Below are positions 27,036-35,610 of a DNA stretch of 64,000 nt, piece by piece. Both the position numbers and the translations under genes were made by a program. The stretch lies in assembly GCF_006088715.1 (NCBI RefSeq), contig NZ_CP030771.1, forward strand, positions 3,658,001 to 3,722,000, given 5' to 3'. The DNA is from Streptomyces sp. YIM 121038. GTDB taxonomy: Bacteria > Actinomycetota > Actinomycetes > Streptomycetales > Streptomycetaceae. Under the pieces are notes generated by a model. It saw only the letters and a list, made by a program, of their open reading frames with translations. It was not told the DNA's origin and made no database searches. The stretch's first letter is position 1. Every line of letters begins with the position of its first letter.

Positions 27036-28989
27036 CCTGCGTCCGGACAAGCCCGGCGCATCCGGCGCGGGCGACGGCCCCGACCTGCGCCGCGTGCTGC
27101 TCGACAACGGCGCGCTGAGCGCCCTGGTGGTCCTGGTGGTGGCGATGTCGCTGCTCTCCGGCGATTTCCTCACCACGCAGAACCTGCTCAACGTCGGTGT
27201 GCAGGCGGCCGTGACGGCGATCCTCGCGTTCGGCGTCACGTTCGTCATCGTCGCGGCGGGCATCGACCTGTCGGTCGGCTCGGTGGCGGCGCTCTCGGCG
27301 ACCGTCCTCGCCTGGTCGGCGACGAAGGAGGGCGTGCCCGTCTGGATCGCCCTGATCCTGGCGGTCGCCACGGGCCTGGCCTGCGGTGTCGTCAACGGCC
27401 TGCTCGTCTCGTACGGGAAGCTGCCGCCGTTCATCGCGACGCTCGCGATGCTGTCGATCGCCCGCGGCCTGTCCCTGGTGATCTCGCAGGGCAGCCCGAT
27501 CGCGTTCCCGGAGTCCGTGTCCAAGGTCGGTGACACGCTGGGCGGCTGGCTGCCGGTGCCGGTGCTCGTGATGGTCGCGATGGGCCTGATCACCGCGCTG
27601 GTCCTGGCGCGTACGTATCTGGGCCGGTCCATGTACGCGATCGGCGGCAACGAGGAGGCGGCGCGCCTCTCGGGTCTGCGGGTCAAGCGGCAGAAGATCG
27701 CGATCTACGCGCTCTCCGGTCTGTTCGCGGCCGTCGCGGGCATCGTGCTCGCCTCCCGTCTGGTGTCCGCGCAGCCGCAGGCCGCGCAGGGCTACGAGCT
27801 GGACGCGATCGCCGCGGTCGTCATCGGCGGGGCGAGCCTCGCGGGCGGCGTCGGCAAGGCGTCGGGCACGCTGATCGGCGCCCTGATCCTGGCGGTGCTC
27901 CGCAACGGCCTCAACCTCCTTTCGGTGTCGGCGTTCTGGCAGCAGGTCGTCATCGGCGTCGTGATCGCGCTCGCCGTGCTCCTGGACTCGCTGCGCCGGC
28001 GGACGTCGGCGACGGCGGGCACGCCTGCGGGCAGTACGTCTTCGGGGGCCGGGCGCAAGGGCCCGCAGGCGGTGAGGTACACGCTGGCGGCGGTGGTCGC
28101 GGCGGCCGTCATCGCGGCGGTGTCGCTGTGGAACCACGGCTCTTCGGGTACGTCCACGAAGGTCGGCCTGTCCCTGTCGACCCTGAACAACCCCTTCTTC
28201 GTCCAGATGAAGGAGGGCGCGCAGGCCGAGGCGGCGAAGGCGGGTGTGGACCTGACGGTCACGGACGCCCAGAACGACGCCTCCCAGCAGGCCAACCAGC
28301 TCCAGAACTTCACCAGCGGCAACATGAAGGCCGTCATCGTCAACCCGGTCGACTCCGACGCGGTGGGCCCGGCGGCGCGCGCCGCGAACAAGGCGGGGAT
28401 CCCGGTGGTGGCCGCGGACCGGGGCGTGAACAAGGCGGACGTCGCCACGCTCGTCGCCTCCGACAACGTGGCGGGCGGCAGGCAGGCCGCGAAGGCCCTC
28501 GCCGACAAGCTGGGCGGCAAGGGCGAGGTGGTGGTCCTCCAGGGCACGGCGGGCACGTCCGCGAGCCGTGAGCGGGGCCAGGGCTTCGCCGAGGGCATCA
28601 AGGCCTTCCCCGGCATCAAGGTGGTGGCCAAGCAGCCCGCGGACTTCGACCGCACCAAGGGCCTGGACGTGATGACGAACCTGCTCCAGTCGCACGCGGG
28701 CGTCGACGGCGTGTTCGCCGAGAACGACGAGATGGCGCTCGGCGCGGTGAAGGCGCTCGGCGGCAAGGCGGGCAAGTCGGTGTCGGTGGTCGGCTTCGAC
28801 GGCACGCCGGACGGTCTGACGGCGGTCGCGGACGGCACCCTGTACGCGTCGGTGGCGCAGCAGCCCAAGGAGCTGGGCCGGATCGCGGTGCGCAACGCGG
28901 TGGCCGTGGCCGACGACAAGAAGGTGCCGTCCTTGGTGAAGGTGCCGGTGAAGGTCGTCACGGCGGAGAACGTGAAGGCCTTCCAGTGA
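27022..28989 (+). CDS. Fused ribose permease and ribose-binding protein (RbsC-RbsB)
   Basis: A 655-aa single reading frame with two normally separate parts. Residues 1-335 are an RbsC-type permease with about 8-10 helices, including FVIVAAGIDLSVGSVAALSA and IGGASLAGGVGKASGTLIGA. A basic/Ser-Gly linker (about 336-352) and an extra membrane helix (354-370) follow. Residues 376-655 are an RbsB-type binding domain: GLSLSTLNNPFFVQMKEGA, DAQNDASQQ, NPVDSDAVGPA, and VVGFDGTPDGL near the end. The binding domain therefore has no lipobox or signal peptidase site and is tethered to the permease, outside the membrane. It starts at GTG 27022 with GGGAG upstream. The fused organisation occurs in other Streptomyces to my recollection. 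Confidence 0.9.
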   Translation: MATTDLRPDKPGASGAGDGPDLRRVLLDNGALSALVVLVVAMSLLSGDFLTTQNLLNVGVQAAVTAILAFGVTFVIVAAGIDLSVGSVAALSATVLAWSATKEGVPVWIALILAVATGLACGVVNGLLVSYGKLPPFIATLAMLSIARGLSLVISQGSPIAFPESVSKVGDTLGGWLPVPVLVMVAMGLITALVLARTYLGRSMYAIGGNEEAARLSGLRVKRQKIAIYALSGLFAAVAGIVLASRLVSAQPQAAQGYELDAIAAVVIGGASLAGGVGKASGTLIGALILAVLRNGLNLLSVSAFWQQVVIGVVIALAVLLDSLRRRTSATAGTPAGSTSSGAGRKGPQAVRYTLAAVVAAAVIAAVSLWNHGSSGTSTKVGLSLSTLNNPFFVQMKEGAQAEAAKAGVDLTVTDAQNDASQQANQLQNFTSGNMKAVIVNPVDSDAVGPAARAANKAGIPVVAADRGVNKADVATLVASDNVAGGRQAAKALADKLGGKGEVVVLQGTAGTSASRERGQGFAEGIKAFPGIKVVAKQPADFDRTKGLDVMTNLLQSHAGVDGVFAENDEMALGAVKALGGKAGKSVSVVGFDGTPDGLTAVADGTLYASVAQQPKELGRIAVRNAVAVADDKKVPSLVKVPVKVVTAENVKAFQ

Positions 28990-29049
28990 CCGTACGGTGG
29001 CAGGGCGGCCACTTCAGGCGGCGTGAACAGCGCGAAAGGCAGTACGGGA

Positions 29050-29979
29050 ATGGATGAGTACGACCTGTTGGTCGTGGGGTCGGCCAACGCCGACCTGGTG
29101 ACGGCCGTGGCGCGGCGGCCGGGCGCGGGCGAGACGGTCCTCGGCTCCGACCTGGCCGTCCACCCGGGCGGCAAGGGCGCCAACCAGGCGGTGGCGGCGG
29201 CCCGGCTCGGGGCGCGCACGGCGCTGCTCGCGCGGGTCGGTGACGACGCGTACGGGCGGCTGCTCCTGGACGCGCAGGAGTCGGCGGGCGTCGAGGTGGC
29301 GGGCGTCCTCGTGGGCGGCGCGCCGACCGGGGTCGCGCTGATCACGGTGGACCCGTCGGGCGACAACAGCATCGTGGTGGCGCCGGGCGCGAACGCACGG
29401 CTGACGCCTGCCGACGTACGGGCGGCGCGGGGTCTGTTCGCGGCGGCCCGGGTGGTCTCGCTCCAGCTGGAGATCCCGCTGGAGACGGTCGCGGAGGCGG
29501 CCGGGGCGCTGGCGCCCGGGGCCCGGCTCGTCCTCAACCCGTCGCCGCCCGCCCCGCTGCCGCGGGAGGTCCTCGGGGCCTGCGATCCGCTGATCGTGAA
29601 CGAGCACGAGGCGCGGGTGGTCCTTGAGGGCGCGGGTGCGGAGGTCCCGGACTCCCCGGAGGAGTGGGCGGGGCGGCTGCTCGCGCTCGGCCCGCGCTCG
29701 GTGGTGGTGACGCTGGGCGCCGAGGGCGCGCTCGTGGCCACGGCCGAGGGGTGCGAGCGGGTGCCGTCGGTGAAGGTCGACGCGGTGGACACCACGGGCG
29801 CCGGGGACGCGTTCACGGCGGCGCTCGCGTGGCGGCTCGGCGTGGGCGAGGACCTGGTGACGGCGGCGCGGTACGCGGTGCGGGTCGGGGCCCTCGCGGT
29901 GACGCGGGCGGGGGCGCAGGCCTCGTACCCGACGGCCGCCGAGGTGGCGGAGCTCGGCGGGGCGGGCGCGGCGCGGTGA
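29050..29979 (+). CDS. rbsK: Ribokinase
   Basis: A 309-aa PfkB-family kinase that phosphorylates ribose at O5. It has the VVGSANADLV start with the substrate Asp, the GGKGANQAVAAARLG signature, anion-hole and catalytic Asp in DTTGAGDAFTAAL, and NEHEA. It starts at ATG 29050; a GTG at 29023 in frame would add nine residues and lacks a clear ribosome site. Its stop overlaps the rbsD start (GTGA). Confidence 0.92.
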   Translation: MDEYDLLVVGSANADLVTAVARRPGAGETVLGSDLAVHPGGKGANQAVAAARLGARTALLARVGDDAYGRLLLDAQESAGVEVAGVLVGGAPTGVALITVDPSGDNSIVVAPGANARLTPADVRAARGLFAAARVVSLQLEIPLETVAEAAGALAPGARLVLNPSPPAPLPREVLGACDPLIVNEHEARVVLEGAGAEVPDSPEEWAGRLLALGPRSVVVTLGAEGALVATAEGCERVPSVKVDAVDTTGAGDAFTAALAWRLGVGEDLVTAARYAVRVGALAVTRAGAQASYPTAAEVAELGGAGAAR

Positions 29980-30371
29980 AGCGGGCGGGCATACTCAACC
30001 GCCATCTCGCGGGCGCGCTCGCGGAGCTCGGCCACGGGGACCGGGTGCTCGTGTGCGACGCGGGCATGCCGATTCCGGTGGGGCCCCGGGTGGTGGATCT
30101 GGCGTTCACGGCCGGGGTGCCGTCGTTCGCGCAGGTCCTCGACGGGCTGCTCGCCGAGCTTGTGGTGGAGGGCGCGGTGGCGGCGGTCGAGGTGCGGGCG
30201 GCGAATCCGGCGGCGGCCGGGCTCCTGGCGGAGCGCTTCCCGGGGGCCGCGCTGGATCTCGTACCGCACGACGAGGTGAAGGAGCGGTCGGCGGGCGCGC
30301 GTCTCGTCGTGCGCACCGGGGAGGCTCGGCCTTATGCGAATGTGCTGCTGACCTGCGGGGTCTTTTTCTGA
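29976..30371 (+). CDS. rbsD: D-ribose pyranase
   Basis: A 131-aa mutarotase that converts pyranose to furanose ribose for the kinase. It has the typical N-terminus KRAGILNRHLAGALAELGHGD with catalytic His, CDAGMPIP with Asp, and the C-terminal RTGEARPYANVLLTCGV with the conserved Tyr. It starts at GTG 29976 and is the last gene of the operon, followed by a strong hairpin. Confidence 0.94.
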   Translation: MKRAGILNRHLAGALAELGHGDRVLVCDAGMPIPVGPRVVDLAFTAGVPSFAQVLDGLLAELVVEGAVAAVEVRAANPAAAGLLAERFPGAALDLVPHDEVKERSAGARLVVRTGEARPYANVLLTCGVFF

Positions 30372-30443
30372 GGCGGCCTGAGCTCCGAGGTGGGCCGAGC
30401 GTCGGGTGTCGTGTGGGGCCCGGCGTTCCGCGTCCGGCGTTTT

Positions 30444-30477
30444 CGAAGGGGCCCGGTCCGTCGACCGGGCCCCTTCG
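30444..30477 (+). terminator. Terminator of the ribose operon
   Basis: Arms 30444-30458 and 30463-30477 form a perfect 15-bp stem (CGAAGGGGCCCGGTC and its complement) with loop CGTC. It lies 73 bp after rbsD. Confidence 0.85.
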
Positions 30478-30645
30478 GTTTCCCCTCCCTTGTCAGCGCC
30501 CTTCCGGATCCCCCCAGATCCCCCCTCCAGAGCGCATGACACCCACTACGACCCGTGACGCCCGGGAACGGTTGCACGGCTTCGGAAAGTTACTCCGGAA
30601 GATTTCAGGGTGCCGACAAACCCGCCCGGACGTAGCTTTCCGTAC

Positions 30646-31059
30646 ATGAGTGACACCTCATTCGAAAACGACGTACTCGACGAGCTCGGTGACGACAAGC
30701 TCCAGGAGATCGCCACCCTGCTCGGCACGGACGCGGAGGGGGCGCGGAGCGTGGTGGGCACCACGGCCTCCACCCTGTCCGCGCCCCTTCAGGAGGAGGC
30801 GGCCGCTCAGGCCCCCGCCCCCGCGGACGATCCGCCGCTGCAAGGTGTCGCCACGCTGGGCGGCGGCCTCGGCGGGCTGCTCGGCGGCGGCATGATGGCG
30901 GGCGTCCTGGCCAAGGTCGCCAAGCCCGTGGCGACGGCGGTCTCGAAGAAGACGGGCCTGCCCGTGGCCACGGTGACCCGGGTGATCGAACTGCTGATCC
31001 CGGTGGTCCTCGCGGTGCTCAGCAAGCGCGCGGGCCGCACGCCTCCGCGTACCTCCTGA
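30646..31059 (+). CDS. DUF937 family protein
   Basis: A 137-aa protein. Residues 1-45 (SFENDVLDELGDDKLQEIA) form an acidic amphipathic helix pair, followed by an Ala/Pro linker and a glycine-rich GGGLGGLLGGGMM segment. A C-terminal domain VAKPVATAVSKKTGLPVATVTRVIELLIPVVLAVLSK gives the YidB/DUF937 pattern. The function is unknown. ATG 30646 has no ribosome site; GTG 30610 in frame is an alternative. The last 41 bp overlap the 3' end of the convergent TIM-barrel gene. Confidence 0.75.
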   Translation: MSDTSFENDVLDELGDDKLQEIATLLGTDAEGARSVVGTTASTLSAPLQEEAAAQAPAPADDPPLQGVATLGGGLGGLLGGGMMAGVLAKVAKPVATAVSKKTGLPVATVTRVIELLIPVVLAVLSKRAGRTPPRTS

Positions 31060-31873
31060 CGGTCTCCGCGAGGACCTCGCGGCCGTCCCGCGCCCACAGC
31101 TCCTCGTTGAACAGCTCCACCTCGACCGGCCCCGCGTAGCCCGCCCCGGCCATCAGGCGGCGCCAGTGGGCGAAGTCGACCGCGCCGTCGCCGAGCGGGC
31201 CCCGGCCGGTGAGCGCGCCGTGCGGCAGCGGCGTCGTCCAGTCGGCCAGCTGGAACGCGTGCAGACGGCCCGCCGCGCCCGCCCTCACCACCAGGTCGGG
31301 CACCGTGTCGTCCCACCAGAGGTGGTACGTGTCCACACACACGCCCACCCGTTCGGCCGGGAACGGCTCCGCGAGAGCCAGCGCCTGCGCCAGCGTGGAC
31401 ACGACGCTGCGGTCGGCCGCGTACATGGGGTGCAGCGGTTCGACGGCCAGGCGGACCTCTCGGTCGGCCGCGTAGGGGGCGAGTTCCACCAGGGCCGCGG
31501 CCACGCGGGCGCGTGCCGCGGGCAGGTCGCGGTCGCCGGGCGGGAGGCCGCCGGGGACCAGGACCAGCGTGTCGGTGCCGAGCGCCGCCGCCTCGTCCAC
31601 GGCCGCGCGGTTGTCGGCCAGGGCCCGGGCGCGCTCCGCCGGCTCCGCCGCGGTGAGGAAGCCGCCCCGGCACAGCGTGGTGACGGTCAGGCCCGCGTCC
31701 CGCACGAGCTTCGCCGCCGCCTCCACCCCGTACGCCCGGACCGGCTCCCGCCACAGGCCGACGCCCCGGATGCCGAAGTCGACGCAGGCCGCGACCAGTT
31801 CGGGCAGCGGGAGCTGCTTGACCGTCATCTGGTTGACGCTGAACTCCGCGGGCGCCGCCGCCGTGCCCGTCAT
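31019..31873 (-). CDS. Sugar phosphate isomerase/epimerase (TIM barrel)
   Basis: A 284-aa AP-endonuclease-2-like barrel. Strands end with the expected metal ligands: AVEPLHPMY (E, H), CVDTYHLWWDD (D, H) and EVELFNEELW (E). This type isomerises or epimerises keto sugars or polyol derivatives. It starts at ATG 31873, overlapping the stop of the DUF993 gene (ATGA). It is the third gene of an operon with DUF993 and Gfo/Idh genes. Together they make a credible oxidation, isomerisation and retro-aldol route for an unidentified sugar. Confidence 0.8.
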   Translation of the reverse strand: MTGTAAAPAEFSVNQMTVKQLPLPELVAACVDFGIRGVGLWREPVRAYGVEAAAKLVRDAGLTVTTLCRGGFLTAAEPAERARALADNRAAVDEAAALGTDTLVLVPGGLPPGDRDLPAARARVAAALVELAPYAADREVRLAVEPLHPMYAADRSVVSTLAQALALAEPFPAERVGVCVDTYHLWWDDTVPDLVVRAGAAGRLHAFQLADWTTPLPHGALTGRGPLGDGAVDFAHWRRLMAGAGYAGPVEVELFNEELWARDGREVLAETVRRYAEACGPRAC

Positions 31874-33129
31874 CGCCTCACCCCGTGGACCTCTCGGAGC
31901 AGGCCCACGCGGTGTTCCGCCAGGCCCGGATCGGGGAACAGGCCCAGCTCCGCCGCCCGTTCGTACGCCGTCACGAGATGCGGCAGCGAGCGCGCCGACT
32001 GGAGCCCGCCGACCATCGTGAAGTGCTCCTGGTGGCCCGCCAGCCAGGCGAGGAACACCACACCCGTCTTGTAGTAGCGCGTGGGTGGCTCGAACAGGTG
32101 GCGGGCGAGCGCCACCGTCGGGTCGAGGACCGCGCGGAACCCGGCGGGGCCCTCCGCGTCGAGCGCGCGCATCGCCTTCGCCACCAGGGGCGCCAGCGGG
32201 TCGAAGACCCCGAGCAACGCGTCGCTGAAGCCGTGCTCGTCCCCCGCGATCAGCTCCGGGTAGTGGAAGTCGTCACCCGTGTAGCAGCGGACGCCGGGCG
32301 GCAGGCGGCGCCGCAGCGCCTTCTCCCTGTCCGCGTCCAGGAGCGAGATCTTCACCCCGTCCACCTTCTCCGGGCGGGCGGCGACGACCTGGAGTAGCGT
32401 CTCCGTGGCCGCGTCCAGGTCACGCGTCCCCCAGTAGCCCTCCAGGGCCGGGTCGAACATCGGGCCCAGCCAGTGCAGGATCACCGGCTCGGTGACCTGG
32501 TCCAGCAGCCCGCCGTACAGGGTGAGGTAGTCGTCGGGGCCCCTCGCCGTCGCCGCCAGGGCCCTGGACGCCATGAGGATCGCCTGCGCGCCCGCCCCCT
32601 CGACCAGGGCCAGCTGTTCCTCGTAGGCGTCGCGCACCTCGGCCGGGGTGGCCGCGCCGTACGTGAGCTGGTCGGTGCCCGCCCCGCACGCGACGCGGCC
32701 GCCCACCGCCTTCGCCTCCGCCGCCGAGCGCCGGATCAGTTCCGCCGCGCCCGGCCAGTCCAGGCCCATGCCGCGCTGCGCGGTGTCCATCGCCTCGGCC
32801 ACGCCCAGGCCGTGCGCCCACAGATGGCGGCGGAAGGCCAGGGTGGCGTCCCAGTCGACTGCGGCGGGGCCCTCCGGGGGGACGTCCGCGTGCGGGTCCG
32901 CGACGATGTGGGCCGCCGCGAAGACGGTCCGGGGTCCGGCTTGCGCGGGGGCGCTTCGTTCTTGTCCGGGCTGGGGGGTTCTGATGGCTGCTGGAGCGTT
33001 GTGGGCTGGCGTGTGGTGGGCTGGCGCGTTGTCCGCTGGCGCGTTGCGGGCTGGCGCTTTGTCCGCTGGCGCGTTGTGGGCTGACGCGTTGTCCGCTGCC
33101 GCGTTGTCGGCTGCCGCGTTTTCCCTCAC
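31870..33129 (-). CDS. DUF993 (dihydrodipicolinate-synthase-like) protein with repeat extension
   Basis: A 419-aa protein. Residues about 68-419 are a DHDPS/aldolase-class-I-like barrel of the DUF993 family. Blocks include RRHLWAHGLGVAEAMDTAQRG, GVKISLLDADREKALRRRL (a lysine on the sixth strand, the usual Schiff-base position) and GDDFHYPELIAGD. A retro-aldol or lyase role is inferred. The first 45 residues are low complexity, pentapeptide repeats of NAPAD/NAPAH type encoded by a 15-bp tandem repeat. The start GTG 33129 overlaps the upstream oxidoreductase stop (GTGA), supporting translation through the repeat. Confidence 0.8.
   Translation of the reverse strand: MRENAAADNAAADNASAHNAPADKAPARNAPADNAPAHHTPAHNAPAAIRTPQPGQERSAPAQAGPRTVFAAAHIVADPHADVPPEGPAAVDWDATLAFRRHLWAHGLGVAEAMDTAQRGMGLDWPGAAELIRRSAAEAKAVGGRVACGAGTDQLTYGAATPAEVRDAYEEQLALVEGAGAQAILMASRALAATARGPDDYLTLYGGLLDQVTEPVILHWLGPMFDPALEGYWGTRDLDAATETLLQVVAARPEKVDGVKISLLDADREKALRRRLPPGVRCYTGDDFHYPELIAGDEHGFSDALLGVFDPLAPLVAKAMRALDAEGPAGFRAVLDPTVALARHLFEPPTRYYKTGVVFLAWLAGHQEHFTMVGGLQSARSLPHLVTAYERAAELGLFPDPGLAEHRVGLLREVHGVRR
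32996..33115. repeat. Eight 15-bp tandem repeats inside the DUF993 gene
   Basis: Eight consecutive units of GCGTTGTCCGCTGGC type (plus strand) run without a break from 32996 to 33115, each diverged by one to four bases. The period is a multiple of three and so keeps the frame, encoding a pentapeptide ladder on the minus strand. Confidence 0.85.
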
Positions 33130-34277
33130 CGTGTGATCTCCGGTACGTCGATCCTTCGGCCCTCCGCCGCCGACCTCAGGCCCAGCTCCGCCAGTTGTAC
33201 CCCTCGGGCCCCCGCCAGCAGGTCCCAGTGGTACGGCGCGTCCGCGTACACGTGCCTGAGGAACAGCTCCCACTGCGCCTTGAAGCCGTTGTCGAACTCC
33301 CCGTTGTCCGGCACCTCCTGCCACTGCTCGCGGAACGCGTGCGGCGACGGCAGGTCCGGGTTCCACACCGGCTTCGGCGTCGCCGCGCGGTGCTGGACGC
33401 GGCAGCCGCGCAGGCCCGCCACCGCCGAGCCCTCGGTGCCGTCGACCTGGAACTCCACCAGCTCGTCCCGGTGCACCCGCACCGCCCAGGACGAGTTGAT
33501 CTGTGCGATCACTCCGCCCTCCAGTTCGAAGATCCCGTACGCCGCGTCGTCCGCCGTCGCGTCGTACGGCTTCCCCCGCTCGTCCCACCGCTGCGGCACG
33601 TGCGTCGCCGTCAGCGCCTGGACGCTCCGGACCCGGCCGAACAGCTCGTGCAGCACGTACTCCCAGTGCGGGAACATGTCCACGACGATGCCCCCGCCGT
33701 CCTCCGCCCGGTAGTTCCACGACGGCCGCTGCGCGGGCTGCCAGTCACCCTCGAACACCCAGTACCCGAACTCCCCCCGCACGGACAGGACCCTGCCGAA
33801 GAACCCGCCGTCCAGGAGGCGCTTCAGCTTCCGCAGGCCCGGCAGGAACAGCTTGTCCTGGACGACACCGTGCTTCACCCCCGCCGCGCGCGCCCTCCGG
33901 GCCAGGTCCAGGGCCCCCTCCAGCGTCGTCGCCGTCGGCTTCTCCGTGTAGACGTGCTTGCCCGCCGCGATCGCCTGCCGCAGCGCCCCCTCCCGCGCCG
34001 CCGTCACCTGCGCGTCGAAGTAGACCTCGACAGCCGGGTCCGCCAGGACCTCCGCCAGGTCCGTCGACCAGTGCGTCAGGCCGTAGCGGTCCGCCAGCTC
34101 GCGCAGCGCTCCCTCCCTGCGGCCCACCAGGACCGGCTCCGGCCACAGCCGGGTGCCGTCGCCCAGGTCGAGGCCGCCCTCCTCGCGCAGCGCGAGCAAG
34201 GAGCGGACCAAGTGCTGGTGGTGACCCATCCGTCCGGTCACGCCGTTCATGGCGATACGGACCGTCCTGCTTGTCAC
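33126..34277 (-). CDS. Gfo/Idh/MocA-family oxidoreductase
   Basis: A 383-aa NAD(P)-dependent dehydrogenase. The Rossmann part has RIAMNGVTGRMGHHQHL instead of the usual GxGxxG, and the catalytic EKP motif is in VYTEKPTATTL. The C-terminal alpha/beta domain has GGGIVVDMFPHWEYVL. It oxidises a sugar or polyol hydroxyl. It starts at GTG 34277 with GGAGGAA 6-7 nt upstream. It is the first gene of the three-gene operon and is divergent from a LacI gene with an operator between. Confidence 0.85.
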   Translation of the reverse strand: MTSRTVRIAMNGVTGRMGHHQHLVRSLLALREEGGLDLGDGTRLWPEPVLVGRREGALRELADRYGLTHWSTDLAEVLADPAVEVYFDAQVTAAREGALRQAIAAGKHVYTEKPTATTLEGALDLARRARAAGVKHGVVQDKLFLPGLRKLKRLLDGGFFGRVLSVRGEFGYWVFEGDWQPAQRPSWNYRAEDGGGIVVDMFPHWEYVLHELFGRVRSVQALTATHVPQRWDERGKPYDATADDAAYGIFELEGGVIAQINSSWAVRVHRDELVEFQVDGTEGSAVAGLRGCRVQHRAATPKPVWNPDLPSPHAFREQWQEVPDNGEFDNGFKAQWELFLRHVYADAPYHWDLLAGARGVQLAELGLRSAAEGRRIDVPEITR

Positions 34278-34348
34278 GTGAGTTCCTCCCTGGGGCCCGG
34301 AGTGGCTCTTGGGGCAGGTTCGCGTCGATCCACCTGCCCTTCGAGGCG

Positions 34349-34364
34349 TAGCAAGCGCTTTCTA
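34349..34364. promoter_or_regulatory. LacI-type operator TAGCAAGC-GCTTTCTA
   Basis: A 16-bp palindrome with one mismatched pair and the AAGCGCTT core common to LacI-family sites. It lies between the divergent Gfo/Idh operon and the LacI gene at 34427, so it can control both. Confidence 0.8.
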
Positions 34365-34426
34365 CGGGGGAGAAGCTAGCCTGCGGACAACGTTCGTACA
34401 AGACCGGAGGACCGGAGGACCACTAG

Positions 34427-35482
34427 ATGACCGTGACCCTGGCGGACGTGGCGGCCCGCGCCCAGGTGTCCCCCGCCACCGTCTCCCGCGTACTGAACGG
34501 CAACTACCCCGTCGCCGCCGCCACCCGCGAGCGCGTGCTGCGCGCCGTGGACGAACTCGACTACGTCCTCAACGGGCCCGCGAGTTCGCTTGCCGCCGCG
34601 ACGTCCGACCTCGTCGGCATCCTCGTCAACGACATAGCCGACCCCTTCTTCGGCATCATCGCGAGCGCCGTGCAGTCCGAGATCGGCGGGCCCGGCGGGC
34701 GCGCCGGGGGCGAGCGCATGGCCGTCGTCTGCAACACCGGCGGCTCCCCCGAGCGCGAGCTGACCTATCTGACGCTCCTCCAGCGGCAGCGCGCCGCCGC
34801 CGTCGTGCTCACCGGCGGCACCAGCGAGGACCCCGAGCACGCGGTCGCCATCGGGGCGAAGCTGCGGCGGCTCGGGGACGCGGGGTCGCGGGTGGTGCTG
34901 TGCGGGCGGCCTCCGGCCGAGGGCGCGCCGGACTCCGTCGCCCTCACCTTCGACAACCGGGGTGGCGGGCGGCGGCTCACCGAGCACGTGCTCGGGCTCG
35001 GGCACCGGCTCGTCGGGTACGTCGCGGGGCCGGTCGAGCGGACCACCACGCGCCACCGGCTCGAAGGGCACCAGGAGGCCCTCGCGGCGGCCGGGCTCCC
35101 CGACGATCCCCGGCTGACGTTGCACGGGCCCTACGACCGGCGCTCCGGATACGACGCCACCGTCGAACTCCTGCGGCGCGAGCCCCGGTTGACCGCAGTC
35201 GTCGCCGCGAACGACACCGTGGCCCTCGGAGCGTGCGCCGCCCTGCGGGACCGGGGGCTCTCGATCCCCGGGGACGTGTCCGTGGCCGGGTTCGACGACC
35301 TGCCGTTCAGCGTGGACGCGGTGCCCGCGCTCACCACCGTGCGGTTGCCGCTGTACGAGGCCGGGGCGCGGGCCGGGCGGATCGCGATGGGGCGGGAGGA
35401 GGAGCCGCCCGGGGGGATCGCCACGGTGCACGGGGAGTTGATGGTGCGGGGGTCCACGGGGGTCCCTGGCGGGGCTGGTTAG
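34427..35482 (+). CDS. LacI-family regulator
   Basis: A 351-aa regulator. The HTH is TLADVAARAQVSPATVSRVLNG (residues 4-25), the hinge is near ASSLAAATS, and a PBP-like effector domain runs to about 335. The ATG at 34427 has GGAGGACC upstream. It probably represses the adjacent three-gene catabolic operon through the palindrome at 34349-34364. The inducer should be that pathway's unknown sugar. Confidence 0.87.
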   Translation: MTVTLADVAARAQVSPATVSRVLNGNYPVAAATRERVLRAVDELDYVLNGPASSLAAATSDLVGILVNDIADPFFGIIASAVQSEIGGPGGRAGGERMAVVCNTGGSPERELTYLTLLQRQRAAAVVLTGGTSEDPEHAVAIGAKLRRLGDAGSRVVLCGRPPAEGAPDSVALTFDNRGGGRRLTEHVLGLGHRLVGYVAGPVERTTTRHRLEGHQEALAAAGLPDDPRLTLHGPYDRRSGYDATVELLRREPRLTAVVAANDTVALGACAALRDRGLSIPGDVSVAGFDDLPFSVDAVPALTTVRLPLYEAGARAGRIAMGREEEPPGGIATVHGELMVRGSTGVPGGAG

Positions 35483-35503
35483 CGCTGGGGGCCGCTTCGT
35501 TGT

Positions 35504-35587
35504 GGTGCCGGTTCGCTGTCCTCTTTCCCGCCGCGCCCTGCGCCCGGTGCCGGTTCGTCTCCCTCTTTCCCGCCGTTTTTTGCGCCT
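35504..35587. repeat. Tandem duplication of 42 bp
   Basis: GGTGCCGGTTCG opens both copies (35504 and 35546), and CTCTTTCCCGCCG recurs in each at the same phase. The copies differ mainly near their ends. It lies just after the LacI gene stop. Confidence 0.65.
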
Positions 35588-35610
35588 GCCGTCCCGGAGG
35601 GGCGGGGCCC

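Noticed and set aside
24654..27686. 1010-codon minus-strand frame over the ribose genes
   Set aside because: It is antisense to lacI-rbsA-rbsC and has no recognisable start or domain.
28020..28130. Sequencing error joining rbsC to rbsB
   Set aside because: The linker reads as a sensible Ser/Gly/Lys tail followed by a clean membrane helix in one frame, and there is no start codon with a ribosome site inside it.
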